Assembly (NCBI RefSeq): GCF_005280195.1
Contig: NZ_SZPR01000031.1
Span: 97,080 to 161,079, forward strand
Reading direction: 5' to 3'
DNA length: 64,000 nucleotides
From: Streptomyces galbus
Lineage (GTDB): Bacteria; Actinomycetota; Actinomycetes; Streptomycetales; Streptomycetaceae
The notes under the pieces were generated by a model, which ran no database searches, was not told the DNA's origin, and worked only from the letters and a program-made list of their open reading frames with translations. Every line of letters begins with the position of its first letter. Position 1 is the stretch's first letter. Both the position numbers and the translations under genes were made by a program. This document shows, in pieces, positions 51,857 through 60,514 of this stretch.

Positions 51857-54319
51857 TCAGCCCCTCAGGGTCTCCTCCAGCTTGCGCGCCACGGCCACCG
51901 CCTCCTCCCCCGGCAGCGGGTCCCCCTCGGGCCCCGTGACGTAGAAGGCGTCCACGGCGTTGGCGCCCAGCGTGCTCACGTGGGCGCTGCGCATCCGCAC
52001 CCCGGCGTCCTCCAGCGCGCGGCCGATGCGGAACAGCAGGCCGGGCGCGTCCTGGGCGCGCACCTCGATCACCGTGGCGTGCCGGGAGGCAGCCGGGTCG
52101 ACCGTGACCCGCGGCGGCGGCGCGACCACGCCCCGGCGGCGCGGGTAGGCCGCGTCGCGCTCCGCGAGGCGGCCTGCGACGTCCAGCGAGCCGTCCAGGG
52201 CGCGCACCAGGTCCGCGCGCAGCCGGGCGGCCTGGGGCAGGGAGCCGTACTCGGCGGCCACCCGCCAGTCGAGCAGCAGCACCGACCCCTCGACCCCGTC
52301 GGGCAGCTCCAGCGCCCGCAGCTCGGCCGTGCGCACGGTCAGCCGGTGCACGGCCAGCACCCCGGCCACCGCGGGCAGCACCCCCGGCTGGTCGGGCACG
52401 GCGATGAGCAGCTCGACCCCCAGCGGCTCGGGCCCCTCCGGCGTCTCGGCGGCCTCCCCCGCGGGCGGCTCGGTCTGGGCCCGCAGCGCCAGGACGGGTC
52501 CGCCGGTGGCGACGGACTCCAGGGCGAGGCGTTCCTGCTCGGCGGTGACCGCGGCGGCCGCGGTGGCCCGGGGGTCCTCGGGGAGGTCCCCGGCGAGCAC
52601 CGCCGAGACCCGCCGGACCAGGTCGGCGACGAGCGAGCCGCGCCAGGACGACCAGGCGGCCGGGCCGGTGGCGAGCGCGTCGGCCTCGGTCAGCGCGTGC
52701 AGCAGCTCCAGCGTGGACTGGGTGCCCACCGCCCGGGCGACCAGCGCCACGGTGGCCGGGTCGTCCAGGTCGCGCCGGGTGGCCGTCTCGACGAGCAGCA
52801 GGTGGTGGCGGACCAGGGCGGCCAGTACGGCGGCGTCGGCGCGGTCGAAACCGATGCGGGCGGCGACGTCCTGGGCGATGATCTCCCCGGCCACGGAGTG
52901 GTCGCCGGGCCACCCCTTGCCGATGTCGTGCAGCAGCGCGGCGACCAGCAGCAGGTCGGGGCGGCTGACCCGGCGGGTGAACTCGGAGGCGCGGACGGCC
53001 GTCTCGATGAGGTGCCGGTCGACCGTCCACACGTGCACGGCGTTGCGCTGCGGGCGGCAGCGCACCCGTTCCCAGTCCGGCAGCAGCCGGCTGATCAGCC
53101 CCTCCGCCTCCAGCGCCTCCCAGACGTCGACGGTCGGCCGGCCGGAGCCGAGCAGGGTGACCAGTTGCTCGCGCGCCTCGGCGGGCCAGGGCGTGGGCAG
53201 CGGGCGCACGGTGGCCGCGAGGCGCCGCACGGCGTGCAGGGACAGCGGGAGGCCGGCCTGGGCGGCGGCGGCCGCGGCGCGCAGCGGGAGCACCGGGTCC
53301 CGCTCGGGCCGGGCGGCGCGGGCGAGCACGGCCTCGCCGTCCTGTTCCACGACCCCCTCGGCGAGCGGCGAGCGCTCGGTGACCGGTTTGCCCCCGCCCA
53401 GCATGGCGCGCAGCCTCGGGCGCACCGAGCGGGACCGCAGGACGCGGCCCACCTCGCGCCAGGTGACGTCGCTGGCGTAGGAGATGACCCGGGCGGCCTC
53501 GTAGACCTGGCGCAGCAGGGTGTCCGCGTCGAGCAGGCCCAGTTCGGCGGCGACCTGGTCCTGCTCCTGCAACGCCAGCCGGTCGGTGGCGCGGCCGGTG
53601 GCCAGGTGCAGCGCGTCGCGTACGTCGAGGAGGCGGCGCCGGGCGTCGTCGAGGCCCTCGCGCGGGGCGTCGGCCAGCCAGGAGGCGGCGACGGCGCGCA
53701 GCGCGGTGGCGTCCCGCAGCCCGCCGCAGGCCTCCTTCAGGTCGGGCTCCAGCAGGTACTGCAGCTCGCCCTGGCGCTCGCCGCGCTCGGCGCACAGCTC
53801 CTGCAGTTCGGGCAGGCGCCGGGGTGCCTGGTTGCGCCAGTCGGCGAGGACCGTGGTGCGCAGCGCGGCCGTCAGCCCGAGGTCACCGGCGAGGTGGCGG
53901 GCGTCCAGCAGGCCCAGTTGCACCTTGAGGTCCTCGGCGGCCGTCCTGCGGGCCTCGGCCGGCGTGCGGACGGAGTGGTCGAGGGCGAGCCCGAGGTCCC
54001 AGACGGGGTACCACAGGCGGTCGGCGAGGGCGGCGACCGCCTCGGGGTCGCTGCCGTCGTGCAGCAGCACCAGGTCGAGGTCGCTGCGGGGGGACAGCTC
54101 GCCGCGGCCGTAGCCGCCCACGGCGATCAGCGAGGCACCGTGCAGTGCCGGGGCGGCCGCCGTGAACAGGCCGGCCAGCCAGCCGTCGGTCAGTTCGGCG
54201 AGGGCGGCACGGCGCGGCGGCCCGGACCGCGCCCCCTCGGTGAGGAGGCGCAGCCGGGCCGCCGCGTAGCCGCTGGGTCCCGAGTCCTCTGCTTCGTCTC
54301 GCACGTCCGTACTCGTCAC
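51857..54319 (-). CDS. glnD: PII nucleotidyltransferase GlnD
   Basis: 820 residues. Nucleotidyltransferase site VGGYGRGELSPRSDLDLVLL near 68-87 with the DxD metal ligands, an HD domain LLVAALLHDIGKGWPGDHS near 447, and two ACT domains (about 630-700 and 750-810) that sense glutamine. In Streptomyces GlnD adenylylates, not uridylylates, GlnK. Last gene of the amtB-glnK-glnD operon, 26 bp after glnK. Confidence 0.95.
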   Translation of the reverse strand: MTSTDVRDEAEDSGPSGYAAARLRLLTEGARSGPPRRAALAELTDGWLAGLFTAAAPALHGASLIAVGGYGRGELSPRSDLDLVLLHDGSDPEAVAALADRLWYPVWDLGLALDHSVRTPAEARRTAAEDLKVQLGLLDARHLAGDLGLTAALRTTVLADWRNQAPRRLPELQELCAERGERQGELQYLLEPDLKEACGGLRDATALRAVAASWLADAPREGLDDARRRLLDVRDALHLATGRATDRLALQEQDQVAAELGLLDADTLLRQVYEAARVISYASDVTWREVGRVLRSRSVRPRLRAMLGGGKPVTERSPLAEGVVEQDGEAVLARAARPERDPVLPLRAAAAAAQAGLPLSLHAVRRLAATVRPLPTPWPAEAREQLVTLLGSGRPTVDVWEALEAEGLISRLLPDWERVRCRPQRNAVHVWTVDRHLIETAVRASEFTRRVSRPDLLLVAALLHDIGKGWPGDHSVAGEIIAQDVAARIGFDRADAAVLAALVRHHLLLVETATRRDLDDPATVALVARAVGTQSTLELLHALTEADALATGPAAWSSWRGSLVADLVRRVSAVLAGDLPEDPRATAAAAVTAEQERLALESVATGGPVLALRAQTEPPAGEAAETPEGPEPLGVELLIAVPDQPGVLPAVAGVLAVHRLTVRTAELRALELPDGVEGSVLLLDWRVAAEYGSLPQAARLRADLVRALDGSLDVAGRLAERDAAYPRRRGVVAPPPRVTVDPAASRHATVIEVRAQDAPGLLFRIGRALEDAGVRMRSAHVSTLGANAVDAFYVTGPEGDPLPGEEAVAVARKLEETLRG

Positions 54320-54345
54320 CCAGTGACTCCTGTTCTTCTCCGCGG

Positions 54346-54684
54346 TCAGAGCGCGTCCGGGCCGCGCTCGCCGGTGCGCACCCGTACGGCCGTCTCGACC
54401 GGCAGGGACCAGACCTTGCCGTCGCCGATCTTGCCGGTGCGGGCCGCCTTGACGACGACCTCGATCAGCTGCTCGGCGTCGTCGTCCTCGGCCAGGACCT
54501 CGATGCGGATCTTGGGTACCAGGTCGACCGTGTACTCGGCGCCGCGGTACACCTCGGTGTGTCCCCGCTGACGACCGTAGCCGCTGGCCTCGGTGACCGT
54601 CAGGCCGTGGACGCCGAAGGCCTGCAGGGCCTCCTTGATCTCGTCGAGCCGGTGGGGCTTCACGACGGCGGTGATGAGCTTCAT
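54346..54684 (-). CDS. glnK: PII signal protein GlnK
   Basis: 112 residues, full PII length. The T-loop carries the modifiable Tyr51 (RGAEYTVDL), with KIGDGKVW and EVLAEDDD completing the ligand-binding loops. ATG 54684 overlaps the amtB stop by 4 bp (ATGA). It binds AmtB to stop ammonium uptake when nitrogen is sufficient. Confidence 0.97.
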   Translation of the reverse strand: MKLITAVVKPHRLDEIKEALQAFGVHGLTVTEASGYGRQRGHTEVYRGAEYTVDLVPKIRIEVLAEDDDAEQLIEVVVKAARTGKIGDGKVWSLPVETAVRVRTGERGPDAL

Positions 54685-56024
54685 GCGTCCACCTTCCTGG
54701 CAGCGGTGCCGGCCACCGGGGCGGGCGCGGCGGTCGTGCGGGCGGCGCCGCCGCCGGCCCCGCTGAAGTCGTATGCGGTCTCGGCGTGCTCGGCCGAGTC
54801 GATGCCGGAGACCTCGTCGTCCTCGGGGACGCGCATCCCGATGGTCCGGTCGAGGAGGAAGGCGAGGACCGCGGAGGCCACCAGGGAGTAGCCGAGGACG
54901 GCGAAGACGCCCGCGCACTGCTTCCAGAACTGGTCGAGGCCGCCGCCGTAGAAGAGGCCCTGGGCGTCGGACTGGCCCTTGCCGGTGGCGAAGAAGCCGA
55001 TCAGCAGGGAGCCGGCGATGCCGCCGACCAGGTGGACGCCGACGACGTCCAGGGAGTCGTCGTAGTTGAACCGGTACTTCAGGCCGACGGCCATGGCGCA
55101 CAGCACACCGGCGATGGCACCGACGGCGATCGCGCCGAGCGGGGAGACCGCACCGCCGGACGGGGTGATGGCGACCAGGCCGGCGACCGCGCCGGAGGCG
55201 GCGCCCAGCGTGGTGAAGGCGCCGTGGCGGATCTTCTCGTAGGCCAGCCAGGCCAGCATGGCGGCGGCGGTGGCGACCTGCGTGTTGACGAACATCAGCG
55301 CGCCGACGCCGTCGTCGTTGCCGAGCCAGGACCCGGCGTTGAAGCCGAACCAGCCGAACCACAGCAGCCCGGCGCCGAGCATGACGAGCGGCAGGCTGTG
55401 CGGGCGCATCGGGTCCTTCTTGAAGCCGACCCGCCGGCCGATGACGAGGATCACGCCGAGCGCCGCGGCACCGGCGTTGATGTGCACCGCCGTGCCGCCC
55501 GCGAAGTCGATCACGCCCAGCTCGAAGGCCCAGCCGCCGGAGCCCCACACCCAGTGGGCGACCGGGAAGTAGACGATCGTGACCCACAGCGTGATGAACA
55601 GGGCCCAGGCGCTGAACTTCACACGGTCCGCGAGGGCGCCGCTGATCAGGGCCGGGGTGATGATCGCGAACATCAGCTGGAAGACGCAGAAGACGAAGAC
55701 CGGGATGGTGTAGCCGTCCCAGAGCTGGGTGAGCCCGATGTTGCTGAGGCCGACCCAGTCGGAGTTCCAGCCGATGACCGAGCCGGAGTCGGCGCCGAAG
55801 GCGAGGGAGAAGCCGTAGAGCACCCACAGGACCGTGACGATCCCGAGGCTGATGAAGCTCATCATCAGCATGTTCAGGGTGGACTTGACGCGGACCATGC
55901 CTCCGTAGAAGAAGGCCAGGCCCGGGGTCATGAGCATCACCAGGGCGGAACAGATGAGCATGAAGCCTGTGTTCGCGGACGACAGCGTCGGTGCGTCCGC
56001 CGCAAGCGTGATGGCTGGTGCCAT
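54681..56024 (-). CDS. amtB: Ammonium transporter AmtB
   Basis: 447 residues from ATG 56024 with GAGGAGA upstream. Eleven membrane segments, with FFYGGMVRVKSTLNMLMMSF near 37-56, FAGGTAVHINAGAAALGVI with the pore His, and DVVGVHLVGG with the second His. A C-terminal tail of about 50 residues binds GlnK. Upstream at 56120-56177 are GlnR-type half-sites, consistent with nitrogen-limitation induction. Confidence 0.96.
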   Translation of the reverse strand: MAPAITLAADAPTLSSANTGFMLICSALVMLMTPGLAFFYGGMVRVKSTLNMLMMSFISLGIVTVLWVLYGFSLAFGADSGSVIGWNSDWVGLSNIGLTQLWDGYTIPVFVFCVFQLMFAIITPALISGALADRVKFSAWALFITLWVTIVYFPVAHWVWGSGGWAFELGVIDFAGGTAVHINAGAAALGVILVIGRRVGFKKDPMRPHSLPLVMLGAGLLWFGWFGFNAGSWLGNDDGVGALMFVNTQVATAAAMLAWLAYEKIRHGAFTTLGAASGAVAGLVAITPSGGAVSPLGAIAVGAIAGVLCAMAVGLKYRFNYDDSLDVVGVHLVGGIAGSLLIGFFATGKGQSDAQGLFYGGGLDQFWKQCAGVFAVLGYSLVASAVLAFLLDRTIGMRVPEDDEVSGIDSAEHAETAYDFSGAGGGAARTTAAPAPVAGTAARKVDA

Positions 56025-56119
56025 CGGCGTCTCCTCGTCGTAGGTACGGCCCCGTGCGGGCGAAGCCTGTGCGGAATGAGGGGTGGGCCGGTTATGCGCC
56101 ATGAGATTCGCGCAGCGCC

Positions 56120-56177
56120 GTTTCGGCGGGCGCCCCTCGTTGTTTCGCCGGGGTGACGAAGGCGTCCTGCGTGTTAC
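56120..56177 (-). promoter_or_regulatory. GlnR-binding region upstream of amtB
   Basis: On the minus strand: GTAAC-n6-GACGC, 4 bases, GTCAC-n6-GAAAC, 6 bases, GGGCG-n6-GAAAC. These are the GTnAC-n6-GAAAC half-site pairs of actinobacterial GlnR. The central pair is perfect. The sites are 96-153 bp upstream of the amtB start, so GlnR would activate the amtB-glnK-glnD operon. Confidence 0.82.
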
Positions 56178-56346
56178 GCGTGGGTGAAGTGCCCGCTGCG
56201 CGGCTGCGCGATCGTTATGGTGGCGCAACCTTCCGCGGGGGAAAGGAACCGGCCGCGGGCGGCCTTCCGACGACCTGGCATGGGGGAGCCGAGTCGGGCT
56301 GTTCGGGAGGGCCGGCCGCGGCCGGGGCTCAGGGGTGGTGCGGCGG

Positions 56347-57834
56347 TCAGACCGCCTCGGCGGTCTCGGGCAGTTCGACGGCGAGCCGGTCGGTGAGGTC
56401 GACGATCTCGCTGAGGTCGCCGAAGTCCCGCACGGCGGTGTCCACGGTCTTTCGGATACGGGTGTTGACGCGTTCGGAACGGACCTTCTTGGCGATGCCC
56501 ATGGCCTCCACCGCGTAGGCCGTGGACTGCTCGGGTTCGCCGCGCAGCAGGTGCACGGTGGCCATGCCGATGAGGTTGAGCGCGTAGGACCGCTGGTGCT
56601 CGCGGTCCTCGGCGAAGAGGTCGACGGCGCGCCGCATCAGCGGCTCGGCGAGGGAGGCGTAGGCGGGACTGCGGCCGGCCACGTAGGCGAGGTCGCGGAA
56701 GGAGTGGCTGTTCTCGCCGTGCAGCTCGGCCTCGGAGAAGAAGCGGATCCAGTCGGGGTCCGGCTCGTCCCACTCCTCCGCGTCGGCGAAGGTGTCCTCG
56801 GCCATCCGCACGGCCCGCTTGCACCGGCCGGGCTGGCCCATGTTGGCGTAGGCGCGGGCCTCCATCGCATACAGCATCGACTGGGTGCGCGGGCTCGCGC
56901 AGTCCCGGCTGCCGTACTGCGCGAGGTGGATGAGCTCCAGCGCGTCGTCGGGCCGCCCGAGGTGGATCATCTGACGGCTCATGCTGGACAGGACGTACGA
57001 GCCGAGCGGACGGTCGCCGGCCTCCTTGGCCGCGTGCAGCGCGAGGACGAAGTACTTCTGCGCGGTGGGCTGGAGCCCCACGTCGTAGCTCATCCAGCCC
57101 GCCAGCTCGGCCAGTTCGGCGGCGACCTTGAACAACTTCCTGGCAGTGGCCTCGGGTTGCGGCTCCTGGAGCAGGTCGGTGACCTCGTGGAGCTGGCCGA
57201 CGACGGCCTTGCGGCGCAGTCCGCCGCCGCACTGGGCGTCCCACTGCCGGAACATCACGGTGGTGGACTCCAGCAGCTCCAGCTCGGGCTTGGAGAGCCG
57301 GCCGCGGGCGCGGCTGGTCGGCAGGGGCTCGTCGGTCTCCTGGCGCGGGGCGGACGGGCTGGGCACGAGCCAGCGCTGGAGGGGTTCGATCAGGGAGGGG
57401 CCCGCCGCCAGGGTCAGCGACGTCCCGAGGAAGCCGCGCCGCGCCAGCATCAGGTCGCTGCGCGAGAACTCGCTGAGCAGCGCCACCGTCTGCGGACCCG
57501 TCCAGGGCAGGTCGACTCCGGTCGCGGACGGGAGCTGCCGGGTGGCGCGCAGGCCGAGGTCCTCGACGGAGACGACACAGCCGAACCGCTCGGAGAACAG
57601 CTCGGACAGGATCCTCGGGATCGGCTCGCGGGGGTTCTCGCCGTCCAGCCAGCGGCGGACCCGCGAGGTGTCGGTGGAGATGTGGTTGGCGCCCAACTGG
57701 CGGGCTCGGCGGTTGACTTGGCGGGCCAGCTCGCCCTTGGACCAGCCGCTGCGCACGAACCACGACGTGAGGAGCTCGTTGGGGCGCTTGTCGGCGCTCG
57801 CAGCGTTCGTCCCGCTTCCGCCGTTGCCGCTCAC
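56347..57834 (-). CDS. nsdA: NsdA, negative regulator of Streptomyces differentiation
   Basis: 495 residues from GTG 57834 after GGGGG. The N-terminal part (SWFVRSGWSKGELARQVN near 24) resembles a DNA-binding helix-turn-helix; RRWLDGENPREPIPRI follows. TPR-like helical repeats cover about 230-470. NsdA represses sporulation and antibiotic production in S. coelicolor. The amino-terminal start was chosen by ribosome binding site; a GTG at 57840 is also in frame. The gene stands alone. Confidence 0.93.
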   Translation of the reverse strand: MSGNGGSGTNAASADKRPNELLTSWFVRSGWSKGELARQVNRRARQLGANHISTDTSRVRRWLDGENPREPIPRILSELFSERFGCVVSVEDLGLRATRQLPSATGVDLPWTGPQTVALLSEFSRSDLMLARRGFLGTSLTLAAGPSLIEPLQRWLVPSPSAPRQETDEPLPTSRARGRLSKPELELLESTTVMFRQWDAQCGGGLRRKAVVGQLHEVTDLLQEPQPEATARKLFKVAAELAELAGWMSYDVGLQPTAQKYFVLALHAAKEAGDRPLGSYVLSSMSRQMIHLGRPDDALELIHLAQYGSRDCASPRTQSMLYAMEARAYANMGQPGRCKRAVRMAEDTFADAEEWDEPDPDWIRFFSEAELHGENSHSFRDLAYVAGRSPAYASLAEPLMRRAVDLFAEDREHQRSYALNLIGMATVHLLRGEPEQSTAYAVEAMGIAKKVRSERVNTRIRKTVDTAVRDFGDLSEIVDLTDRLAVELPETAEAV

Positions 57835-58281
57835 TGGAACGCCCCCATTCCTGAGACCACTTGTCGCTGAGTGCGCCAAGCCCTATCAGAATGCCGGTCC
57901 GCGGGGCCCTCCGTCCGGCGGTTCTCACCCTTCGAACGGAAAGCCGACTTGCCCCCGGCATACCCGCAAGTGCATGTGCCCCCGGGCCTCGTGCACTCAC
58001 AGTAATCCTACGATCACGCCTCCAGCCATGGCGATCCCGGAAACGCCACCATTCGCCACCCCTTCGAATGAACTCAGGGTGTCGCGTTCGCGATTCACTT
58101 GACATAGACCGGCCGGGAGTGAGCGGAGCGATGCACCGAGGGGCGCGCGTCACGCCGCGTACCACCGCGAGTGCTCCGACGCGCCGCGTCCGGACCCGGC
58201 ACCGGGACCGGTACAAATACAGAGAGTCACGTTCCGCGTCCGTTACGTAACCACCGGTGCGGCGGACCCGTTGGAGGGGGC
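57835..58281. other. 447-bp intergenic region, divergent promoters of nsdA and the primase-like gene
   Basis: No supportable gene. A 10-bp palindrome GTTACGTAAC at 58242-58251 lies 30 bp upstream of the plus-strand gene. A TTGACA at 58099-58104 has no clear -10 partner. Nothing else stands out. Confidence 0.5.
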
Positions 58282-58938
58282 ATGGGCTTCACGATCGGCG
58301 GCATTCGCGAGATCCGCTCCGGCGCGCGCAGGCGCGCCCGTTCGTCCGAGTGCACGGTCGTCGCGGAGTACACCGGGCTGTGGGGCTGGGACGTGGTGCC
58401 GGGCGCCCGGGCCGCGGCCGGTGCCTGCTCCTGCGGCCGTCCCGACTGCGGCGCGCCCGGCGCGCACCCGCTGGACTTCGCCCCCACGCTCGCGGCGGGC
58501 GCGACCCTCGACGACGCCGCGAAGGTCTGGTCGGAGTTCCCGGGCGCCTCGGTGATGCTGCCCGTGGGACGCGCCTTCGACGTGATCGAGGTGGCCGAGG
58601 CGGCCGGGCGCCGCGCGCTGGTCCGGCTGGAGCGCATGGGCCTGCCGCTCGGCCCGGTCGTCGCCACCCCCGAGGGCCGCGCGCAGTTCCTCGTCGCGCC
58701 CGGCGCCGCCGCCGAGCTGACGGGCCTGCTCTACCGCATGGGCTGGGACGACCCGTCCTCCCTCGACCTGCGCGGCCTCGGCCCGGGTACGGCGATCACC
58801 GCGCCGCCCTCCGACCGCGGGGGCGCGGGCCCGGTCCACTGGCTGCGCCCGCCCGAGCTGGACACGGCCACCCGGCCTCCGGCGGCCCGGCTGCTGCTGG
58901 GCACGCTGGCGTACGTGGCCCACCGGTCGCGGGCGTAA
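58282..58938 (+). CDS. Stand-alone primase-polymerase N-terminal-like protein
   Basis: 218 residues from ATG 58282 with GGAGG upstream. ACSCGRPDCGAPGAHPL near 49-65 and SVMLPVGRAFDVIEV near 92-106 resemble the bifunctional DNA primase/polymerase (Prim-Pol, RepA-type) N-terminal domain, including the zinc-like Cys pair and a DxI acidic strand. Plasmid Prim-Pols are usually fused to a helicase; here there is none. The gene is conserved beside ftsY in Streptomyces. Catalytic activity is uncertain because not all active-site carboxylates can be assigned. Confidence 0.72.
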   Translation: MGFTIGGIREIRSGARRRARSSECTVVAEYTGLWGWDVVPGARAAAGACSCGRPDCGAPGAHPLDFAPTLAAGATLDDAAKVWSEFPGASVMLPVGRAFDVIEVAEAAGRRALVRLERMGLPLGPVVATPEGRAQFLVAPGAAAELTGLLYRMGWDDPSSLDLRGLGPGTAITAPPSDRGGAGPVHWLRPPELDTATRPPAARLLLGTLAYVAHRSRA

Positions 58939-58972
58939 CCGGACGGCCCCTCCCCCGCGCCCGGCCCGCTGC

Positions 58973-59012
58973 GGCTTCCCGGCTTCCCGGCTTCCCGGCT
59001 TCCCGGCTTCCC
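58973..59012. repeat. Five tandem 8-bp repeats
   Basis: GGCTTCCC is repeated five times head to tail, followed by GG, 34 bp after the primase-like gene stop. No coding function; an obvious slippage-prone simple repeat. Confidence 0.9.
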
Positions 59013-59029
59013 GGTCAGGGCACACAGCG

Positions 59030-59070
59030 AAGCGCCCGTTCCCCAACTGCACCTTGGGGAGCGGGCGCTT
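59030..59070. terminator. Bidirectional terminator between the primase-like gene and ftsY
   Basis: AAGCGCCCGTTCCCCAA (59030-59046) pairs with TTGGGGAGCGGGCGCTT (59054-59070); 16 of 17 pairs are Watson-Crick and one is G-U. The 7-base loop sits between two convergent genes. The flanking AA/TT pairs make it work in both directions. Confidence 0.9.
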
Positions 59071-59127
59071 CTTCGCGGTCACGAGCCGCCGGCGGGCCGA
59101 GCACCACGGCCGGGGCGGCGGCGGGGC

Positions 59128-60336
59128 TCAGTCGCCGATCAGGGCGTCGACGAACGCCGCGGGCTCGAACGGGGCGAGGTCGTCCGCGCCCTCGCCGAGG
59201 CCGATCAGCTTGACCGGGACGCCCAGCTCGCGCTGGACCGCGACGACGATGCCGCCCTTGGCGGTGCCGTCCAGCTTGGTCAGCACGATGCCGGTGATGT
59301 CGACGACCTCGGCGAAGACCCGCGCCTGGACCAGGCCGTTCTGCCCGGTGGTGGCGTCCAGGACCAGCAGGACCTCGTCGAGCGGGGCGTGCTTCTCGAC
59401 GACGCGCTTGACCTTGCCGAGCTCGTCCATGAGCCCGGTCTTGGTGTGCAGCCGGCCGGCGGTGTCGATGAGGACCACGTCGACCCCCATCTCCTTGCCC
59501 TCCTTCACCGCGTCGAAGGCGACGGAGGCGGGGTCCCCGCCCTCCGGCCCGCGCACGGTGTAGGCGCCCACCCGCTCGCCCCAGGTCTGGAGCTGGTCGG
59601 CGGCGGCGGCCCGGAAGGTGTCGGCGGCGCCCAGGACGACCGTACGGCCGTCGGCGACGAGCACGCGCGCGAGCTTGCCGGTGGTGGTGGTCTTGCCGGT
59701 GCCGTTGACGCCGACGACCATCACGATGCCGGGCTTGCGGTCGGCGGGCTCCGTCTTCACGGTGCGGTCGAGGTCGGGGCCGACCAGCGTGATGAGCTCC
59801 TCGCGCAGCAGGCCGCGCAGCTCTTCGGGGGTGCGGGTGCCGAGCACCCGGACGCGCTCGCGCAGGCGCTCCACCAGCTCCTGGGTGGGCAGCACGCCGA
59901 CGTCGGCGGTCAGCAGCGTGTCCTCGATCTCCTCCCAGGTGTCCTCGTCCAGGTGCTCGCGCGAGAGCAGCGTGAGCAGGCCCTTGCCGAGGGCGTTCTG
60001 CGAGCGGGACAGACGGGCGCGCAGCCGGACCAGACGGCCGGCCGTGGGCTCCGGGATCTCGATGACCGGAGCCTCGACGACGGGCGGTTCCTCGACCGCT
60101 GTCCCGGTGGCGGCGCCGCCGTCGGGAAGATCCACCTCCTCGATCGTGCGGCGCGCTTCGTCGCGCGGCGTCTCGGCCTCGTCGCCGACGTGCGGCTCGG
60201 CCGGGGGCGCGGTGATGTCGGGAGCGGTGGGCGGCGGCGGGGGCAGCGGCTTCTTGCGGCGACTGCCGACGACGAGCCCGCCGAGCGCGCCGATCACGAC
60301 CACGGCGATGACTACAGCAAGGATGACGATGTCCAT
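59128..60336 (-). CDS. ftsY: Signal recognition particle receptor FtsY
   Basis: 402 residues from ATG 60336. An N-terminal membrane segment (about 2-24) and a basic patch are followed by a Pro/Glu-rich acidic A region (about 30-95). The NG GTPase domain has P-loop VGVNGTGKTTTTGKLARVL near 208, DTAGRLHTKTGLMDEL near 290, TKLDGTAKGG near 350. A true membrane anchor is typical of actinobacterial FtsY. Acts with Ffh (50197-51744). Confidence 0.97.
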   Translation of the reverse strand: MDIVILAVVIAVVVIGALGGLVVGSRRKKPLPPPPPTAPDITAPPAEPHVGDEAETPRDEARRTIEEVDLPDGGAATGTAVEEPPVVEAPVIEIPEPTAGRLVRLRARLSRSQNALGKGLLTLLSREHLDEDTWEEIEDTLLTADVGVLPTQELVERLRERVRVLGTRTPEELRGLLREELITLVGPDLDRTVKTEPADRKPGIVMVVGVNGTGKTTTTGKLARVLVADGRTVVLGAADTFRAAAADQLQTWGERVGAYTVRGPEGGDPASVAFDAVKEGKEMGVDVVLIDTAGRLHTKTGLMDELGKVKRVVEKHAPLDEVLLVLDATTGQNGLVQARVFAEVVDITGIVLTKLDGTAKGGIVVAVQRELGVPVKLIGLGEGADDLAPFEPAAFVDALIGD

Positions 60337-60514
60337 AACCCGTCCAGTATGCGCGACCCCTGTCGCCCGGAGCCGCCGCCCGCGCACCGTGGGCACGGCG
60401 CCGTGCGCACACCGCCGCCCCCGGTCCCGGCGGGGGCCGGGGCGGGGGCGGCGGACGGTACGAGGAGAGGGGCAGCGGGGACTTGGCCGCTCTCCTCGAG
60501 CTCAAGCGGGCGGG

